This document shows positions 24,960-33,512 of a stretch of DNA of 64,000 nt, one piece after another. The notes beneath the pieces are model-generated. The model was not told the origin of the DNA and made no database searches. It saw only the letters and a program-made list of their open reading frames with translations. Each line of letters begins with the position of its first letter. The stretch's first letter is position 1. Source of the DNA: Thermomicrobiales bacterium (GTDB taxonomy: Bacteria > Chloroflexota > Chloroflexia > Thermomicrobiales > UBA6265); the NCBI GenBank assembly GCA_041390825.1, contig JAWKPF010000008.1, positions 132,100 to 196,099 on the forward strand, given 5' to 3'. The position numbers and the translations under genes were made by a program.

Positions 24960-27355
24960 CTCCCGCTCCGGCGGTCAGCGAACCGAAGACGTCCTGGGCG
25001 GATCGCCTCGAAATGCGCGCACATGCCGACATCTTCGGGCTCGGAGTGTTGACGGCCATCCTGGCCCTCACCTGCTGGAGACTGCTGGCAGGGGGGACAA
25101 CAGCCGGCCAGGACGCCATCACCCAGTTCTATCCCTGGTATTCGTATTTGGGCGAACGGTTGCGCGAGTTCGGCATTCCTTCATGGAACCCGTCGCAATT
25201 CTCCGGCGCGCCGTTTGCCTCTGATCCGCAATCCGGCTGGTCGTACCTGCCGGCGATGGGGCTGTTCACTGCGTTCCCGATCGGCATTGCGGTACCGCTC
25301 TTCATCGTGGTCCATCTCGCGCTGGCAGGCTATGGAACCTATTGGCTCGCGCGTGTGCTGCGCATCGTTCCGCTGGGTGCGTTGGCGTCTGGCGCGGCAT
25401 ACATGCTTTCTGGTCCCATTTTCAGCCGCTCGGTTTGTTGTCCTGCGCAAGTCCAGGTGGGCGCCTGGGTGCCCTTCCTGCTGATTGGGGCCGAACTCGC
25501 CTTGCAGCGTCCGATTCTGCGGCGGCGCATTCCCTGGATCGTCCTTTCCGCGCTCGCCATGAGCCAGATCCTTGCCTCCTGGCTGGGACAAGGGTCGTAC
25601 TACGCGCTCATGCTGATGGGCGCATTTCTTGCCTGGCGTTCGCTGGTGCAGCCAGCGCGACCGAGCGTTCCCTGGCGCGAGCGCTTCTACGACTTCTTCT
25701 CCACATCGTTCGTCTTCGGGGCGTTGGCGGCTGGTTTCAATGCAATGGGGCTGCTTCCCCGGCTGGAGTACAACCGGCTTTCCAACGTGGCGGGGGGGAG
25801 TTACGACGGTTTGGGCGATTCCGCCGCAATCACGGGCGGTTGGCAAGCAGGTCAAACCGTGTTCGAGCATGTCACACGCAATTCGTACTACCCCGGAGGC
25901 GTGGCGATCACGCTCGCGGTGGTGGCGGTGATTCTGGCTCGCGGGCGAAACCTCACGATCTTCTTTTCACTCATCGTGATCTTCGGGTTCGTTCTCTCGT
26001 CGAGCCGAAAGACTCCGTTGCACGATCTCCTTTTCGCGATTCTGCCGATGTTCGAGGGCCTGCATTCGCATTGGCCGCAACGTATCGCGCTCGTCGTGTT
26101 TCCCGCGGTGGCGTTGCTCGCGGGTGCGGCCATTGGCGCGTTGCCAACGTGGGTGGGCCGCTGGCGGCAGCTGTTGCTGATAGCCTTGCTTCCAATAGGA
26201 ATAGCGGTTGCGTTCGCGGTGGGGCTGCGGCGCGCGGGAGATGCACTGCCGCTGGTGGTGATTCTGAGCGTGCTGGCCGTGGCGGGCGCATTGGCGGCGC
26301 TTGCCACCAGGCGAGCGGAACGACTCTGGCCCTATGTGCCAGGTGTCTTGACCGGATTGCTGATCGTCGATCTCCTGGCGGCAAACCGCGAGATGCTGGC
26401 GCATGGCGACTACGGCGGCTTCCACAAGTTTGATATCGCGGCCTACTACTCGATGCCCCCGGGACTGCAGTTCATCGAGGATCAGACCGGCGACGCGGCG
26501 GGACGCTATTTCGGCTTCGATCCCATGTTGCGGCATTCGGAAACCGAGCGTCCGGCGCTCTATCGATTCCAGTTTCCAAGTGATCAGGTGCGCCAGCTAG
26601 GGGTAAACAACCTGGCGACCGCGCATCGGATGGAGGACGTGCAGGGATACAACCCGGTGCAGCTCCAGGCGTATGTCGACTTCATGCATGACATCAATGG
26701 CGAGGCGCAGGAGTACCACGACGCCAACATCTATCCGAGCGGTCTCGATTCGCGTCTGCTCGACCTGCTGAACGCACGCTACATCGTCATTCCCGCCGTG
26801 ATTCCAGAGGGTAGAGCCGATCTGCAAATGGCGGTCGATCTCTTCCCGACCATTTATCAGGACGAGGACGTGCGCGTGCTCGAACGCACCAGCGCGGCGC
26901 CCAAGGGATGGATTGTCCACGAGGCACGGAGCGCGCAACCCGGCGTGGCCCGCGAGCTCGTAGAGAACGGCTCGATCGACCCGTACCAGGTTGCACTCAT
27001 CGACCGGGATAGTGAGCTCGATGGCACGGTTTCTTCAGATGGCAACGATCAGGTAACGGTGCTGGAGGCCGAGCCGGAGATCATGCGCTATCAGGTGACG
27101 ACATCCGCTCCCGGAATGCTGGTGACCAGCGAAGTGGCCTATCCCGCCTGGAAGGCGTATATCGATGGGGAACCGGTCGAAATTGCCACAGCGTTCGGAT
27201 TGTTGCGGGCGGTCGAGATTCCGGCCGGCTCCAGCGAGGTCGAGTTTCGGTTCGAATCGCCGAACGAAGTGTGGGGAATGGCGCTAACCATCGTTGCGAT
27301 GCTGGCAGCCGGTGTCTTGCTGGCATGGAGCCGACTGGAAGAAAAACCCCAGTAG
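24953..27355 (+). CDS. YfhO-like multipass membrane protein (GT-C fold)
   Basis: An 800-aa protein of the YfhO family: about 11-13 hydrophobic segments between residues 25 and 480 and a large extracytoplasmic C-terminal domain before a last helix. Typical features are the first-loop acidic region GGTTAGQDAITQFYPWYSYLGERLREFGIPSWNP, matching GT-C glycosyltransferase N-terminal loops, FAFDPQSGWSY-like segment, and the C-terminal YPAWKAYIDGEPVEI with AFGLLRAVEIPAG. YfhO in Bacillus/Listeria supplies sugars for teichoic-acid modification; here a lipid-linked sugar transferase acting outside the membrane is inferred. The upstream small membrane protein overlaps its start. Confidence 0.8.
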   Translation: MVAPAPAVSEPKTSWADRLEMRAHADIFGLGVLTAILALTCWRLLAGGTTAGQDAITQFYPWYSYLGERLREFGIPSWNPSQFSGAPFASDPQSGWSYLPAMGLFTAFPIGIAVPLFIVVHLALAGYGTYWLARVLRIVPLGALASGAAYMLSGPIFSRSVCCPAQVQVGAWVPFLLIGAELALQRPILRRRIPWIVLSALAMSQILASWLGQGSYYALMLMGAFLAWRSLVQPARPSVPWRERFYDFFSTSFVFGALAAGFNAMGLLPRLEYNRLSNVAGGSYDGLGDSAAITGGWQAGQTVFEHVTRNSYYPGGVAITLAVVAVILARGRNLTIFFSLIVIFGFVLSSSRKTPLHDLLFAILPMFEGLHSHWPQRIALVVFPAVALLAGAAIGALPTWVGRWRQLLLIALLPIGIAVAFAVGLRRAGDALPLVVILSVLAVAGALAALATRRAERLWPYVPGVLTGLLIVDLLAANREMLAHGDYGGFHKFDIAAYYSMPPGLQFIEDQTGDAAGRYFGFDPMLRHSETERPALYRFQFPSDQVRQLGVNNLATAHRMEDVQGYNPVQLQAYVDFMHDINGEAQEYHDANIYPSGLDSRLLDLLNARYIVIPAVIPEGRADLQMAVDLFPTIYQDEDVRVLERTSAAPKGWIVHEARSAQPGVARELVENGSIDPYQVALIDRDSELDGTVSSDGNDQVTVLEAEPEIMRYQVTTSAPGMLVTSEVAYPAWKAYIDGEPVEIATAFGLLRAVEIPAGSSEVEFRFESPNEVWGMALTIVAMLAAGVLLAWSRLEEKPQ

Positions 27356-27412
27356 CTTTGCGGGAAACCCTCAGTTCTGTCGAGTAGGGTTGCGAATTGT
27401 ATACATGGCTGC

Positions 27413-27439
27413 TTGACATGCTCGTCACTGTCTGATAGT
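27413..27439 (+). promoter_or_regulatory. Candidate promoter of the NlpC/P60 gene
   Basis: Perfect TTGACA at 27413-27418, 15-base spacer, GATAGT (4/6) at 27434-27439. The -10 is imperfect and the spacer short. It would start a leader of about 260 bases. Confidence 0.5.
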
Positions 27440-27461
27440 TTGACGGTCATCCCAAGCATGA

Positions 27462-27705
27462 GACGCTCCTTGAGCGTCGATATCGTCAGTTGAATGGCAC
27501 TGACGATTGGGGCTAGCGGTCATCGGTATGGCAACCGACGCCGCCACACAATCTGGGGAGTCCATGGCTGGGCCCCAGTGACGTTCGATTCGCGCGCCTT
27601 GGGCGCAATGCCTCACAGGAGGTTCACGACAGGTATTCCAAGACCCGACACCTGCGGGCCGATCAGCGGGCTGGCTGATTGGGGATTTCACTGGAGGAAA
27701 GTGAT
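27462..27705 (+). promoter_or_regulatory. Structured 5' leader of NlpC/P60 gene, possible riboswitch
   Basis: No reading frame of note. Consecutive hairpins: 27462-27478 (7-bp stem GACGCTC/GAGCGTC, CTT loop); 27482-27507 (9-bp stem ATCGTCAGT/ACTGACGAT); 27516-27544 (TCGGT/ACCGA stem closed by GCGG/CCGC across an internal loop); 27553-27578 (CTGGGG/CCCCAG); and near the start CCGATCAGC/GCTGATTGG around 27658-27682. The RBS GGAGGA is at 27693-27698. Wall-hydrolase genes of this class are often controlled by the c-di-AMP (ydaO-yuaA) riboswitch, but I could not match its consensus confidently. Confidence 0.5.
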
Positions 27706-30375
27706 TTGGCTGGCATCACCAAACGAGTTTCGCTGGGACTCGTTGTCGCATTGCTCGGGGCATCGATCGCCTCGATGCTCGTACCCATCGCCGCATCAGC
27801 GGACACGAATCTGATCATCGGCCAAGAGGCTGTGATTTCCTACGCCAATGGCGATCAGGTTCGACTTCGAGAAACTCCCGATTACGAAGGCACACTCATC
27901 GCCATGTACGGCGAGGGCACCACGGTTACCGTGCTGGATGGTCCTCTGACCGATGCGGCAGGAAACTATTGGTACCAGGTTTCTGTGGGCAGCAACGTCG
28001 GCTACATCGTGGCTGACTTCCTTGCGCTCGCGTCGAACGGCGCTCCCCTGGAGGCGGTCGCAGAAGCCACCGAGGAGCCGTATGTCGAGGAAACACCCGT
28101 CGACGTTCCCATAGCCGATGTCCCCACCGAAACCGATCCGGTTGCGGTCGTGCCGGAGGCCCCGGTTGCGGGCGCTGTGATCGCGATCGGCTGGGTGGCA
28201 GGGACGAATGGGGACGGTGTCCGGTGCCGCGCCGCGGCCGACACCAACGCTCCCATCATCACAGTGCTGCCGGAAGGGACCCAGATCGAAATCACCGGTC
28301 CCGCCTTCGACATTTGGCAGCCGATCAACTGCATGGGCGGCGGGGGCTTCATCGCTTCGCAGTTCGTGAGCACCACCGATCCCAATCAGGCCCCGGTTGT
28401 CATCGAGGATGGATCGACCGGAGCGGAGACCCCGGTAGCCGAGACTCCGGTTGCCGAAACCCCGACTGCGACGGTCACCCCGGTCGCCACGAACCCGGAC
28501 GGTTCGGCGGCAACTGAGACCCCGGTCGCCACCGAGACCGCTGTGGCGGAGACACCGGTGGCCGAAGCGCCCACTGAGGTCGTCGACGAGAGCGCCGAGC
28601 CGGTGATTCTCGACGAGAGCCTGGTTTCTGGAACCGCTATCGTTTCCGGAACAAATGGCGACGGCGTCCGCTGTCGCGCACGCGCCAGCTCGACTTCGAA
28701 CACCATCACCATCCTCGCCGAAGGAACGTCCGTGCAGCTCACCGGAGTTCCGAGCGGTGTCTGGCAACCGGTTTATTGCAATGGCTCGGCCGGGTATATC
28801 AGCAAGACCTACCTGGGCTCGGGCGATACGGTTTCGTCCACCGATGGCGGCACGGTTGGCTCGACTGACGGCGTGACCCAGCTTGCGGTTGGCGCGGAGG
28901 TTTCCGCGGCGGCTTTGACCGGTAGCGCGCTCGTGAGCGGCACGAATGGCGATGGCGTCCGTTGCCGAACCAACGCCAGCTATAGCGGCTCGATCATCGC
29001 GGTTATCTCCGAAGGCACCTCGCTTTCGCTGCGCGGACTTGCCACGGGTGAGTGGCAACCGGTCATTTGCGCTGGTTCCAACGGATTCATCCATGTCGAT
29101 TACCTCAGCTCATCCGGAAGCACGAGTGGCGGTTCCACCTCCGGCGGCTCCGGTGACGTCGATACGTCGGCCGTGACCGGTTCGGCGACGGTGAACAGCG
29201 CCCCTGGCGGTCTCAACTGCCGCGCCTCGGGCAGCATGAGCGGATCGATCATCACCGTGCTCGCCCACGGATCGACCGTGAGCCTGCGCGGTGCTGCGAG
29301 CAATGGCTGGCAGCCAGTCGTTTGCGCTGGCCGCAACGGATTCGTCTCGTCGCAGTACCTCACCTCTGGTGGGACCAGCGGTGGCGGGACGTCCGGCGGG
29401 GGAACCAACGGCGGCGGTACGTCCGGCGGCTCGGCATCCTCCGGTTCGACCATGTACGTCAGCGGCACCGGTGGTGGGGGAGTGCGACTCCGCTCCAGCG
29501 GCAGCATGAGCGGCAGCATCCTGGCGGTGGTTCCGGAAGGCGCGTCGGTGACGGTTCGCAACGGCAGCACCAGCGGCTGGATCGCGGTTACCTACAACGG
29601 CACCAACGGCTTCATCTCGGCCGACTATCTGGCCAAGAACGGCGGCAGCACGTCGGGCGGCGGAACCTCTGGAGGCGGGACCAACGGAGGCGGAACCTCT
29701 GGCGGCAGCACCAGCGGTATGGTGAATGGCGATCACGCCAAGACCAGCGATTCGCTCAACCTGCGCTACTCGGCCAGCTACAGCGCTGGTGTGGCGGCGG
29801 TGGCGCCGGCCGGCACCGTGGTGCTCATCACCGGATCGGCCACCAACGGCTTCTATCCGGTCGATTGGGATGGTCTGTCCGGCTTCATGGCCAGCCAGTA
29901 CCTGACGAAGACGACCGAAGCGCTCTCTGATCGTGGTGGCTCAGGCAACCCCAATGGCGGAACCAACGGTGGCACAACCGGCGGTTCGAGCAGCGGTGGC
30001 GCTTCGGGCAACGCGCTCGTGAGCTACGCCATGCGCTACCTCGGCTACCCGTACGTCTGGGCGACGCATGGACCGTCGAGCTTCGACTGCTCCGGCTTCA
30101 CCTACTGGGTCGTGTTGAACGTCCTCGGACGCGACATTGGCGCGGGCACGTGGACGCAGGTCTCGGCGGGCGCGTCGGTTTCGCGCGGCAACCTGCAGCC
30201 AGGCGATCTGGTCTTCTTCCAGAACACTTACACCACCGGTCTTTCGCACGTCGGCATGTACATTGGCAATGACCAGTTCATCCACGCGCAGAACGAGGCG
30301 ACTGGAGTGGTGATCAGCGATCTGAACTCTTCGTACTACTCCAGCCGGTGGTACGGGGCCGTGCGCCTCACGTAG
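27706..30375 (+). CDS. Secreted NlpC/P60 peptidoglycan hydrolase with seven SH3b domains
   Basis: An 889-aa secreted wall hydrolase starting at TTG 27706 (GGAGGA seven bases upstream; the in-frame TTG at 27679 lacks one). A signal peptide ends near ASADT. Seven SH3b domains follow; numbers 2-5 each have a Cys in VRCR/LNCR and a second Cys in PVxCxG, while 1, 6 and 7 lack both. Linkers are Thr/Pro/Glu-rich, then Gly/Ser/Thr-rich (SGGGTSGGG type). The C-terminal NlpC/P60 domain (about 765-889) carries Cys795 (DCSGF), His848 (LSHVGMYIG) and His860 (IHAQ), the catalytic triad that cuts D-Glu/mDAP-type peptide bonds. It probably acts in cell separation or wall turnover, with expression set by the long leader. 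Confidence 0.92.
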   Translation: MAGITKRVSLGLVVALLGASIASMLVPIAASADTNLIIGQEAVISYANGDQVRLRETPDYEGTLIAMYGEGTTVTVLDGPLTDAAGNYWYQVSVGSNVGYIVADFLALASNGAPLEAVAEATEEPYVEETPVDVPIADVPTETDPVAVVPEAPVAGAVIAIGWVAGTNGDGVRCRAAADTNAPIITVLPEGTQIEITGPAFDIWQPINCMGGGGFIASQFVSTTDPNQAPVVIEDGSTGAETPVAETPVAETPTATVTPVATNPDGSAATETPVATETAVAETPVAEAPTEVVDESAEPVILDESLVSGTAIVSGTNGDGVRCRARASSTSNTITILAEGTSVQLTGVPSGVWQPVYCNGSAGYISKTYLGSGDTVSSTDGGTVGSTDGVTQLAVGAEVSAAALTGSALVSGTNGDGVRCRTNASYSGSIIAVISEGTSLSLRGLATGEWQPVICAGSNGFIHVDYLSSSGSTSGGSTSGGSGDVDTSAVTGSATVNSAPGGLNCRASGSMSGSIITVLAHGSTVSLRGAASNGWQPVVCAGRNGFVSSQYLTSGGTSGGGTSGGGTNGGGTSGGSASSGSTMYVSGTGGGGVRLRSSGSMSGSILAVVPEGASVTVRNGSTSGWIAVTYNGTNGFISADYLAKNGGSTSGGGTSGGGTNGGGTSGGSTSGMVNGDHAKTSDSLNLRYSASYSAGVAAVAPAGTVVLITGSATNGFYPVDWDGLSGFMASQYLTKTTEALSDRGGSGNPNGGTNGGTTGGSSSGGASGNALVSYAMRYLGYPYVWATHGPSSFDCSGFTYWVVLNVLGRDIGAGTWTQVSAGASVSRGNLQPGDLVFFQNTYTTGLSHVGMYIGNDQFIHAQNEATGVVISDLNSSYYSSRWYGAVRLT

Positions 30376-30422
30376 GCCACGAACTGAACCGCTGCGGTCG
30401 CAAGATCGCGAGTGAAACAGAG

Positions 30423-30451
30423 AACGGGATGGGCAGTTCGCCCATCCCGTT
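30423..30451. terminator. Intrinsic terminator
   Basis: Perfect 12-bp stem AACGGGATGGGC (30423-30434) with its complement (30440-30451), loop AGTTC, then TTCTCCTTTC. It closes the NlpC/P60 unit and faces the opposing methyltransferase gene. Confidence 0.8.
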
Positions 30452-30482
30452 TCTCCTTTCTGAGGGCATGTCGCCTGAACCG

Positions 30483-31205
30483 CTATCTGCGGGCGATGAT
30501 ATTCCAGACGGTCGCCGCCGCCTGCTGCAGGAGCAGCGGCAATGCGGCGGTGTCGATCTCCTGTGCCGGGTTGGTTGCATCGTCGCCGATCGGGTCGAAG
30601 CTGCCCCATTGCTCCTCGACCGTCCAGCCCTTTGTCTCGAGCAGCTGTACAAGCTCCCATGGCGTCACATAGTTGATCGGCTCCGGCTCGTCGGACAGGA
30701 AACGCTCCCAGGAATGCCGGTAGATCGGCGAAAGTGAGCCAGGTACGGCCAGCCAGAATTTGCCATTCACTGCGGTGACGCGCCCAAATTCGTCCAGAAC
30801 AGCGGACAGGTGTGGTGAGAACTGCAGGGACATTCGAGCGAAAACTGCGTCATACGCGCCATCTGGGGCATCGAGGGGCAAGAGATCGCCCACGACGAAG
30901 CTGATCTCGACTCCAGCGTCGTTCGCGTTCGCTCTGGCGCGCTCGATCATCGCCGGTGAGATGTCGATGCCGTCGATCCGATAACCCCGCTCAGCGAATG
31001 CGATGGCGAAATGCCCCGTTCCACAGCCGGCGTCGAGCAACCTGGCGCCCTGCGGGAGTCTGAGCGCTCGCTCGATGAAGTCGAGCTCGACCTGGCGATC
31101 TTCGGCCTGCGCATTGGCGGCCGACCGTGCATCGAACATCTCCGCCCGTTCATCCCACGCCGCGCGTGTTTGGTCGAGCCATCGTCGTTTTGTGCTCTCG
31201 TTCAT
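30483..31205 (-). CDS. Class I SAM-dependent methyltransferase
   Basis: About 240 aa from ATG 31205 (GGAAG upstream; ATG 31256 would add an unlikely Cys-rich tail). Motif I is LLDAGCGTGHFAIAFAERG, then GIDISPAMIERAR (motif II region), FVVGDLLPLDAPDGAYDAVFARMSLQF (motifs III-IV). These place it in the Methyltransf_11/UbiE-like group acting on small molecules. The C-terminal part ends WNIIARR, as in Mg-protoporphyrin/ubiquinone-type relatives, but the substrate is not identifiable. The gene is alone; nothing near it points to a pathway. Confidence 0.8.
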   Translation of the reverse strand: MNESTKRRWLDQTRAAWDERAEMFDARSAANAQAEDRQVELDFIERALRLPQGARLLDAGCGTGHFAIAFAERGYRIDGIDISPAMIERARANANDAGVEISFVVGDLLPLDAPDGAYDAVFARMSLQFSPHLSAVLDEFGRVTAVNGKFWLAVPGSLSPIYRHSWERFLSDEPEPINYVTPWELVQLLETKGWTVEEQWGSFDPIGDDATNPAQEIDTAALPLLLQQAAATVWNIIARR

Positions 31206-31401
31206 GGTTTCCGCTTCCGTGCAATGTCGGCATCTTGATTGCGCATCATCGCGCATTGTTCATTTATCGCGCGCAACCTGGGTCGCACGTCAGTGCCTGA
31301 CTCGAGCTCGTCCAGTTTGCATAACCATCATGAATCGCACGCGCTATACTCTTTCACAAGAGAGTCGCTCCTGTAGCGGGAAAATGGGCATCCGCGCCTT
31401 T

Positions 31402-31860
31402 TCAGGAGATCTCCGCCTCGTCCAGCGGAGCAGGGGCCTCTCTCTTACTCCACACCATGCCGGGTTCTCCAGATCTCCGCTTTACGAACGCCTCTCGTTT
31501 GGTGCCGAAAACCGTCACCATGTTGTACGAGTTGCGTTCGTCTCGACCAATAAACGCAATGTAGGCGCGAGTGTTCACACGAAAGATCACTTGCCAGGTG
31601 CCTTCGCGACCCGCTTGCGGCCCTGCGCATTCCCAATGCTGAAGGTGGGCTTCGAGAGCGAGAATGATCGTCGCGTCTTTGGAATGTTCCTGAATGACGC
31701 GTCTGAACTTGGTCGAACTCCAGCGAAGCTGGGAAACCGGTAAGCTCAGCGCCTCCCGCAGGTCATCGGGCAGACGCACGCGTCGCGAGACGTCTTCCCA
31801 TGCCAGAACGGGCAGATCGTCTTCGGGATCGGATGGTTGGTCCGAACTGTCGCTGGGCAT
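31402..31860 (-). CDS. Hypothetical protein, possible PBECR/RelE-like fold
   Basis: A 152-aa protein I cannot assign. The N-terminus is acidic (SSDQPSDPEDDLP), the middle has VIQEHSKDATIILALEAHLQHWE, and the C-terminus has strands WQVIFRVNTRAYIAFIGRD and NSYNMVTVFGTKREAFVKRR. The last segment, a strand followed by basic residues, is loosely like the phage-barnase/RelE-type small nuclease folds, but no catalytic set is certain. No antitoxin-like partner overlaps it. It lies downstream-facing next to the trp/aro operon's end and has an independent reading direction. Confidence 0.5.
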   Translation of the reverse strand: MPSDSSDQPSDPEDDLPVLAWEDVSRRVRLPDDLREALSLPVSQLRWSSTKFRRVIQEHSKDATIILALEAHLQHWECAGPQAGREGTWQVIFRVNTRAYIAFIGRDERNSYNMVTVFGTKREAFVKRRSGEPGMVWSKREAPAPLDEAEIS

Positions 31861-31879
31861 CCTGGTCAGGATTCACGAA

Positions 31880-31906
31880 AGCGAGGAGTGCGCTGCACCC
31901 CTCGCT
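31880..31906 (-). terminator. Terminator of the trp/aro operon
   Basis: Hairpin AGCGAGG-A-GTG / CAC-C-CCTCGCT with a five-base loop, 30 bases past the DAHP synthase stop on the minus strand, followed by TTTCGT in that direction. The stem lies just inside the start region of the next minus-strand gene's 5' flank. Confidence 0.5.
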
Positions 31907-31935
31907 CGAATCGACATCTGTTTTTCGCTCGAACG

Positions 31936-32979
31936 CTACACGGCAGCGAGAGAACCGGTCGCGACCGATCGTCCCACTGCCTGCGCCACCAGGCCCAGCC
32001 GCGGCATGAGATCGGCGAACTCGTCGAAGTTGAGCGACTGCTGCCCGTCTGAGAGCGCGTGATCCGGATTCGGATGCACTTCGAGAATCAACCCGTCCGC
32101 TCCAGCCGCCACTCCAGCCAGGGAAAGCGGAGCCACGTACGGCCGCTTGCCGGCGGCATGACTGGGATCGACGAAGATCGGCAAGTGCGAGAGTTTCTGC
32201 ACCACCGGCACCGCAGCGATGTCGAACGTGTTTCGAGTCTGGTTCTCGAACGTGCGGATACCACGCTCGCAAAAGATGACGTTCGGATTGCTCTGGGCCA
32301 ACACATACTCGGCCGCCAGGAGCCATTCCTCGATGAGCATGCTCATTCCGCGCTTGAGCATCACTGGTTTGCCGGTCTTGCCGACTTCCTCGAGCAGGAA
32401 GTAGTTCTGGCAGTTGCGCGCGCCAATCTGGAAGATGTCCGTGTACTGGTACACCTGTTCGACGTCGGAGGGAGTCATCACCTCGGTGATGATCGCCAAT
32501 CCGGTCTCTTCCCGCGCGGTGGCGAGAATCTCGAGCCCCTTTTGGCCCAACCCGCGGAATTCGTATGGCGAGGTGCGCGGCTTGTATGCGCCGCCGCGCA
32601 GCGCCTTGGCGCCGGCTGCCTTGACGGCGCGCGCCGTTTCGATGGTCTGCTCCTCGGATTCGACCGAGCATGGTCCGGCAATGACCACCACTTCGTCGCC
32701 ACCGATCTCGAAGTCCCTGACCTTGATCACGGTCTTCTTGGGATGGAAATCCCAGCCGGAGAGCTTGTACTTCTTGGTGACGCGCAGGACCTGCTCGACC
32801 TCTTCATAGGCCTCGAGCATTTCGTCCAGCGTTGGCGGAAGCGGAGTCGTGCCTACCACGCCGATGATGGTGCGCTGTTCCCCGGACGAGAGGTGCGCGT
32901 CCAGCCCCAAATCCTTGATGCGGGTGACTACGGCGGAAACCGACCGTTCTGACGCGCCTGGCTGCATTACGACGATCAT
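31936..32979 (-). CDS. aroF: 3-deoxy-7-phosphoheptulonate synthase (DAHP synthase)
   Basis: A 347-aa type I-beta DAHP synthase, which condenses phosphoenolpyruvate and erythrose 4-phosphate in the first step of the shikimate pathway. An N-terminal ferredoxin-like/ACT-like regulatory region (about 1-70, IVVMQPGASERSVSAVVTRI) is typical of the Thermotoga/Bacillus-type enzymes. The catalytic barrel shows VVIAGPCSVES, GGAYKPRTSPYEF, the metal Cys/His/Glu/Asp set (IGARNCQN, DPSHAAGKR, EVHPNPDHALSDG) and MLKRGM. The start has a near-perfect SD, AGGAGGT. It is the last gene of an operon with trpB, trpA and chorismate mutase. Confidence 0.95.
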   Translation of the reverse strand: MIVVMQPGASERSVSAVVTRIKDLGLDAHLSSGEQRTIIGVVGTTPLPPTLDEMLEAYEEVEQVLRVTKKYKLSGWDFHPKKTVIKVRDFEIGGDEVVVIAGPCSVESEEQTIETARAVKAAGAKALRGGAYKPRTSPYEFRGLGQKGLEILATAREETGLAIITEVMTPSDVEQVYQYTDIFQIGARNCQNYFLLEEVGKTGKPVMLKRGMSMLIEEWLLAAEYVLAQSNPNVIFCERGIRTFENQTRNTFDIAAVPVVQKLSHLPIFVDPSHAAGKRPYVAPLSLAGVAAGADGLILEVHPNPDHALSDGQQSLNFDEFADLMPRLGLVAQAVGRSVATGSLAAV

Positions 32980-33054
32980 TGTGGACCTCCTGACCGCGAC
33001 TCATGCTGCCGGCGCGCGGATTGCCGGGTCTTTCTGATTGGTACGTTCGAAGGA

Positions 33055-33498
33055 CTACCCGCGGATGACCGCAACAGCCTCGTCTTCGTCATACGCCCAT
33101 TCCGGCCGAAGCTGACGGGCGCCCTTGAGGTAGACGTGACGGATTTCCGATGGCGTCTTGGTCGTGTTGATTTGCAAGAGCACGCGCACCGCCTTCTGCA
33201 ACGAAGCGGGGACGTCCATTTCGTGCGCGCACATGAGCGGAACCTCGCTCCATCCAATCTCACGCGCGGCAACCGCCGGGAACGTGGCGTTCAAATCCGG
33301 TGACGTCGTGAAGATCGCGCTCACGACATGTTCCGGCTCCAGATCGTTGAGTTGGATGAGGATGCGCATCATCTCGCGCGTCGCCTCGAGGATGTCCTCC
33401 GAGGTGTTCGACTCGGCGGTGGTGGCGCCACGGATTCCGCGACAGACCAATGGCCGTAGGTCGCTCGCTGGCTGCCCGTTGTAACTCGTTCCCGACAT
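33055..33498 (-). CDS. aroH: Chorismate mutase, AroH class
   Basis: About 147 aa of the AroH (monofunctional, trimeric) class that converts chorismate to prephenate. The signature begins VCRGIRGATTAESNTSEDILEATREMMRIL; catalytic Arg of the RGIRGATT segment, the FTTSPDLNATFPA segment and the C-terminal VYLKGARQLRPEW are all present. ATG 33498 is preferred, with GAGGGAAG upstream; a GTG at 33516 that overlaps the trpA stop is the alternative. It lies directly downstream of trpA, linking Trp and Phe/Tyr branches in one transcript. Confidence 0.92.
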   Translation of the reverse strand: MSGTSYNGQPASDLRPLVCRGIRGATTAESNTSEDILEATREMMRILIQLNDLEPEHVVSAIFTTSPDLNATFPAVAAREIGWSEVPLMCAHEMDVPASLQKAVRVLLQINTTKTPSEIRHVYLKGARQLRPEWAYDEDEAVAVIRG

Positions 33499-33512
33499 CG
33501 ATTTCGCTTCCC

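Noticed and set aside
27462..27705. c-di-AMP (ydaO-yuaA) riboswitch call
   Set aside because: Hairpins are present but I could not match the conserved single-stranded segments; left as unclassified leader.
31206..31401. Plus-strand promoter TATACT at 31345-31350
   Set aside because: No -35 at a usable distance and no downstream plus-strand gene.
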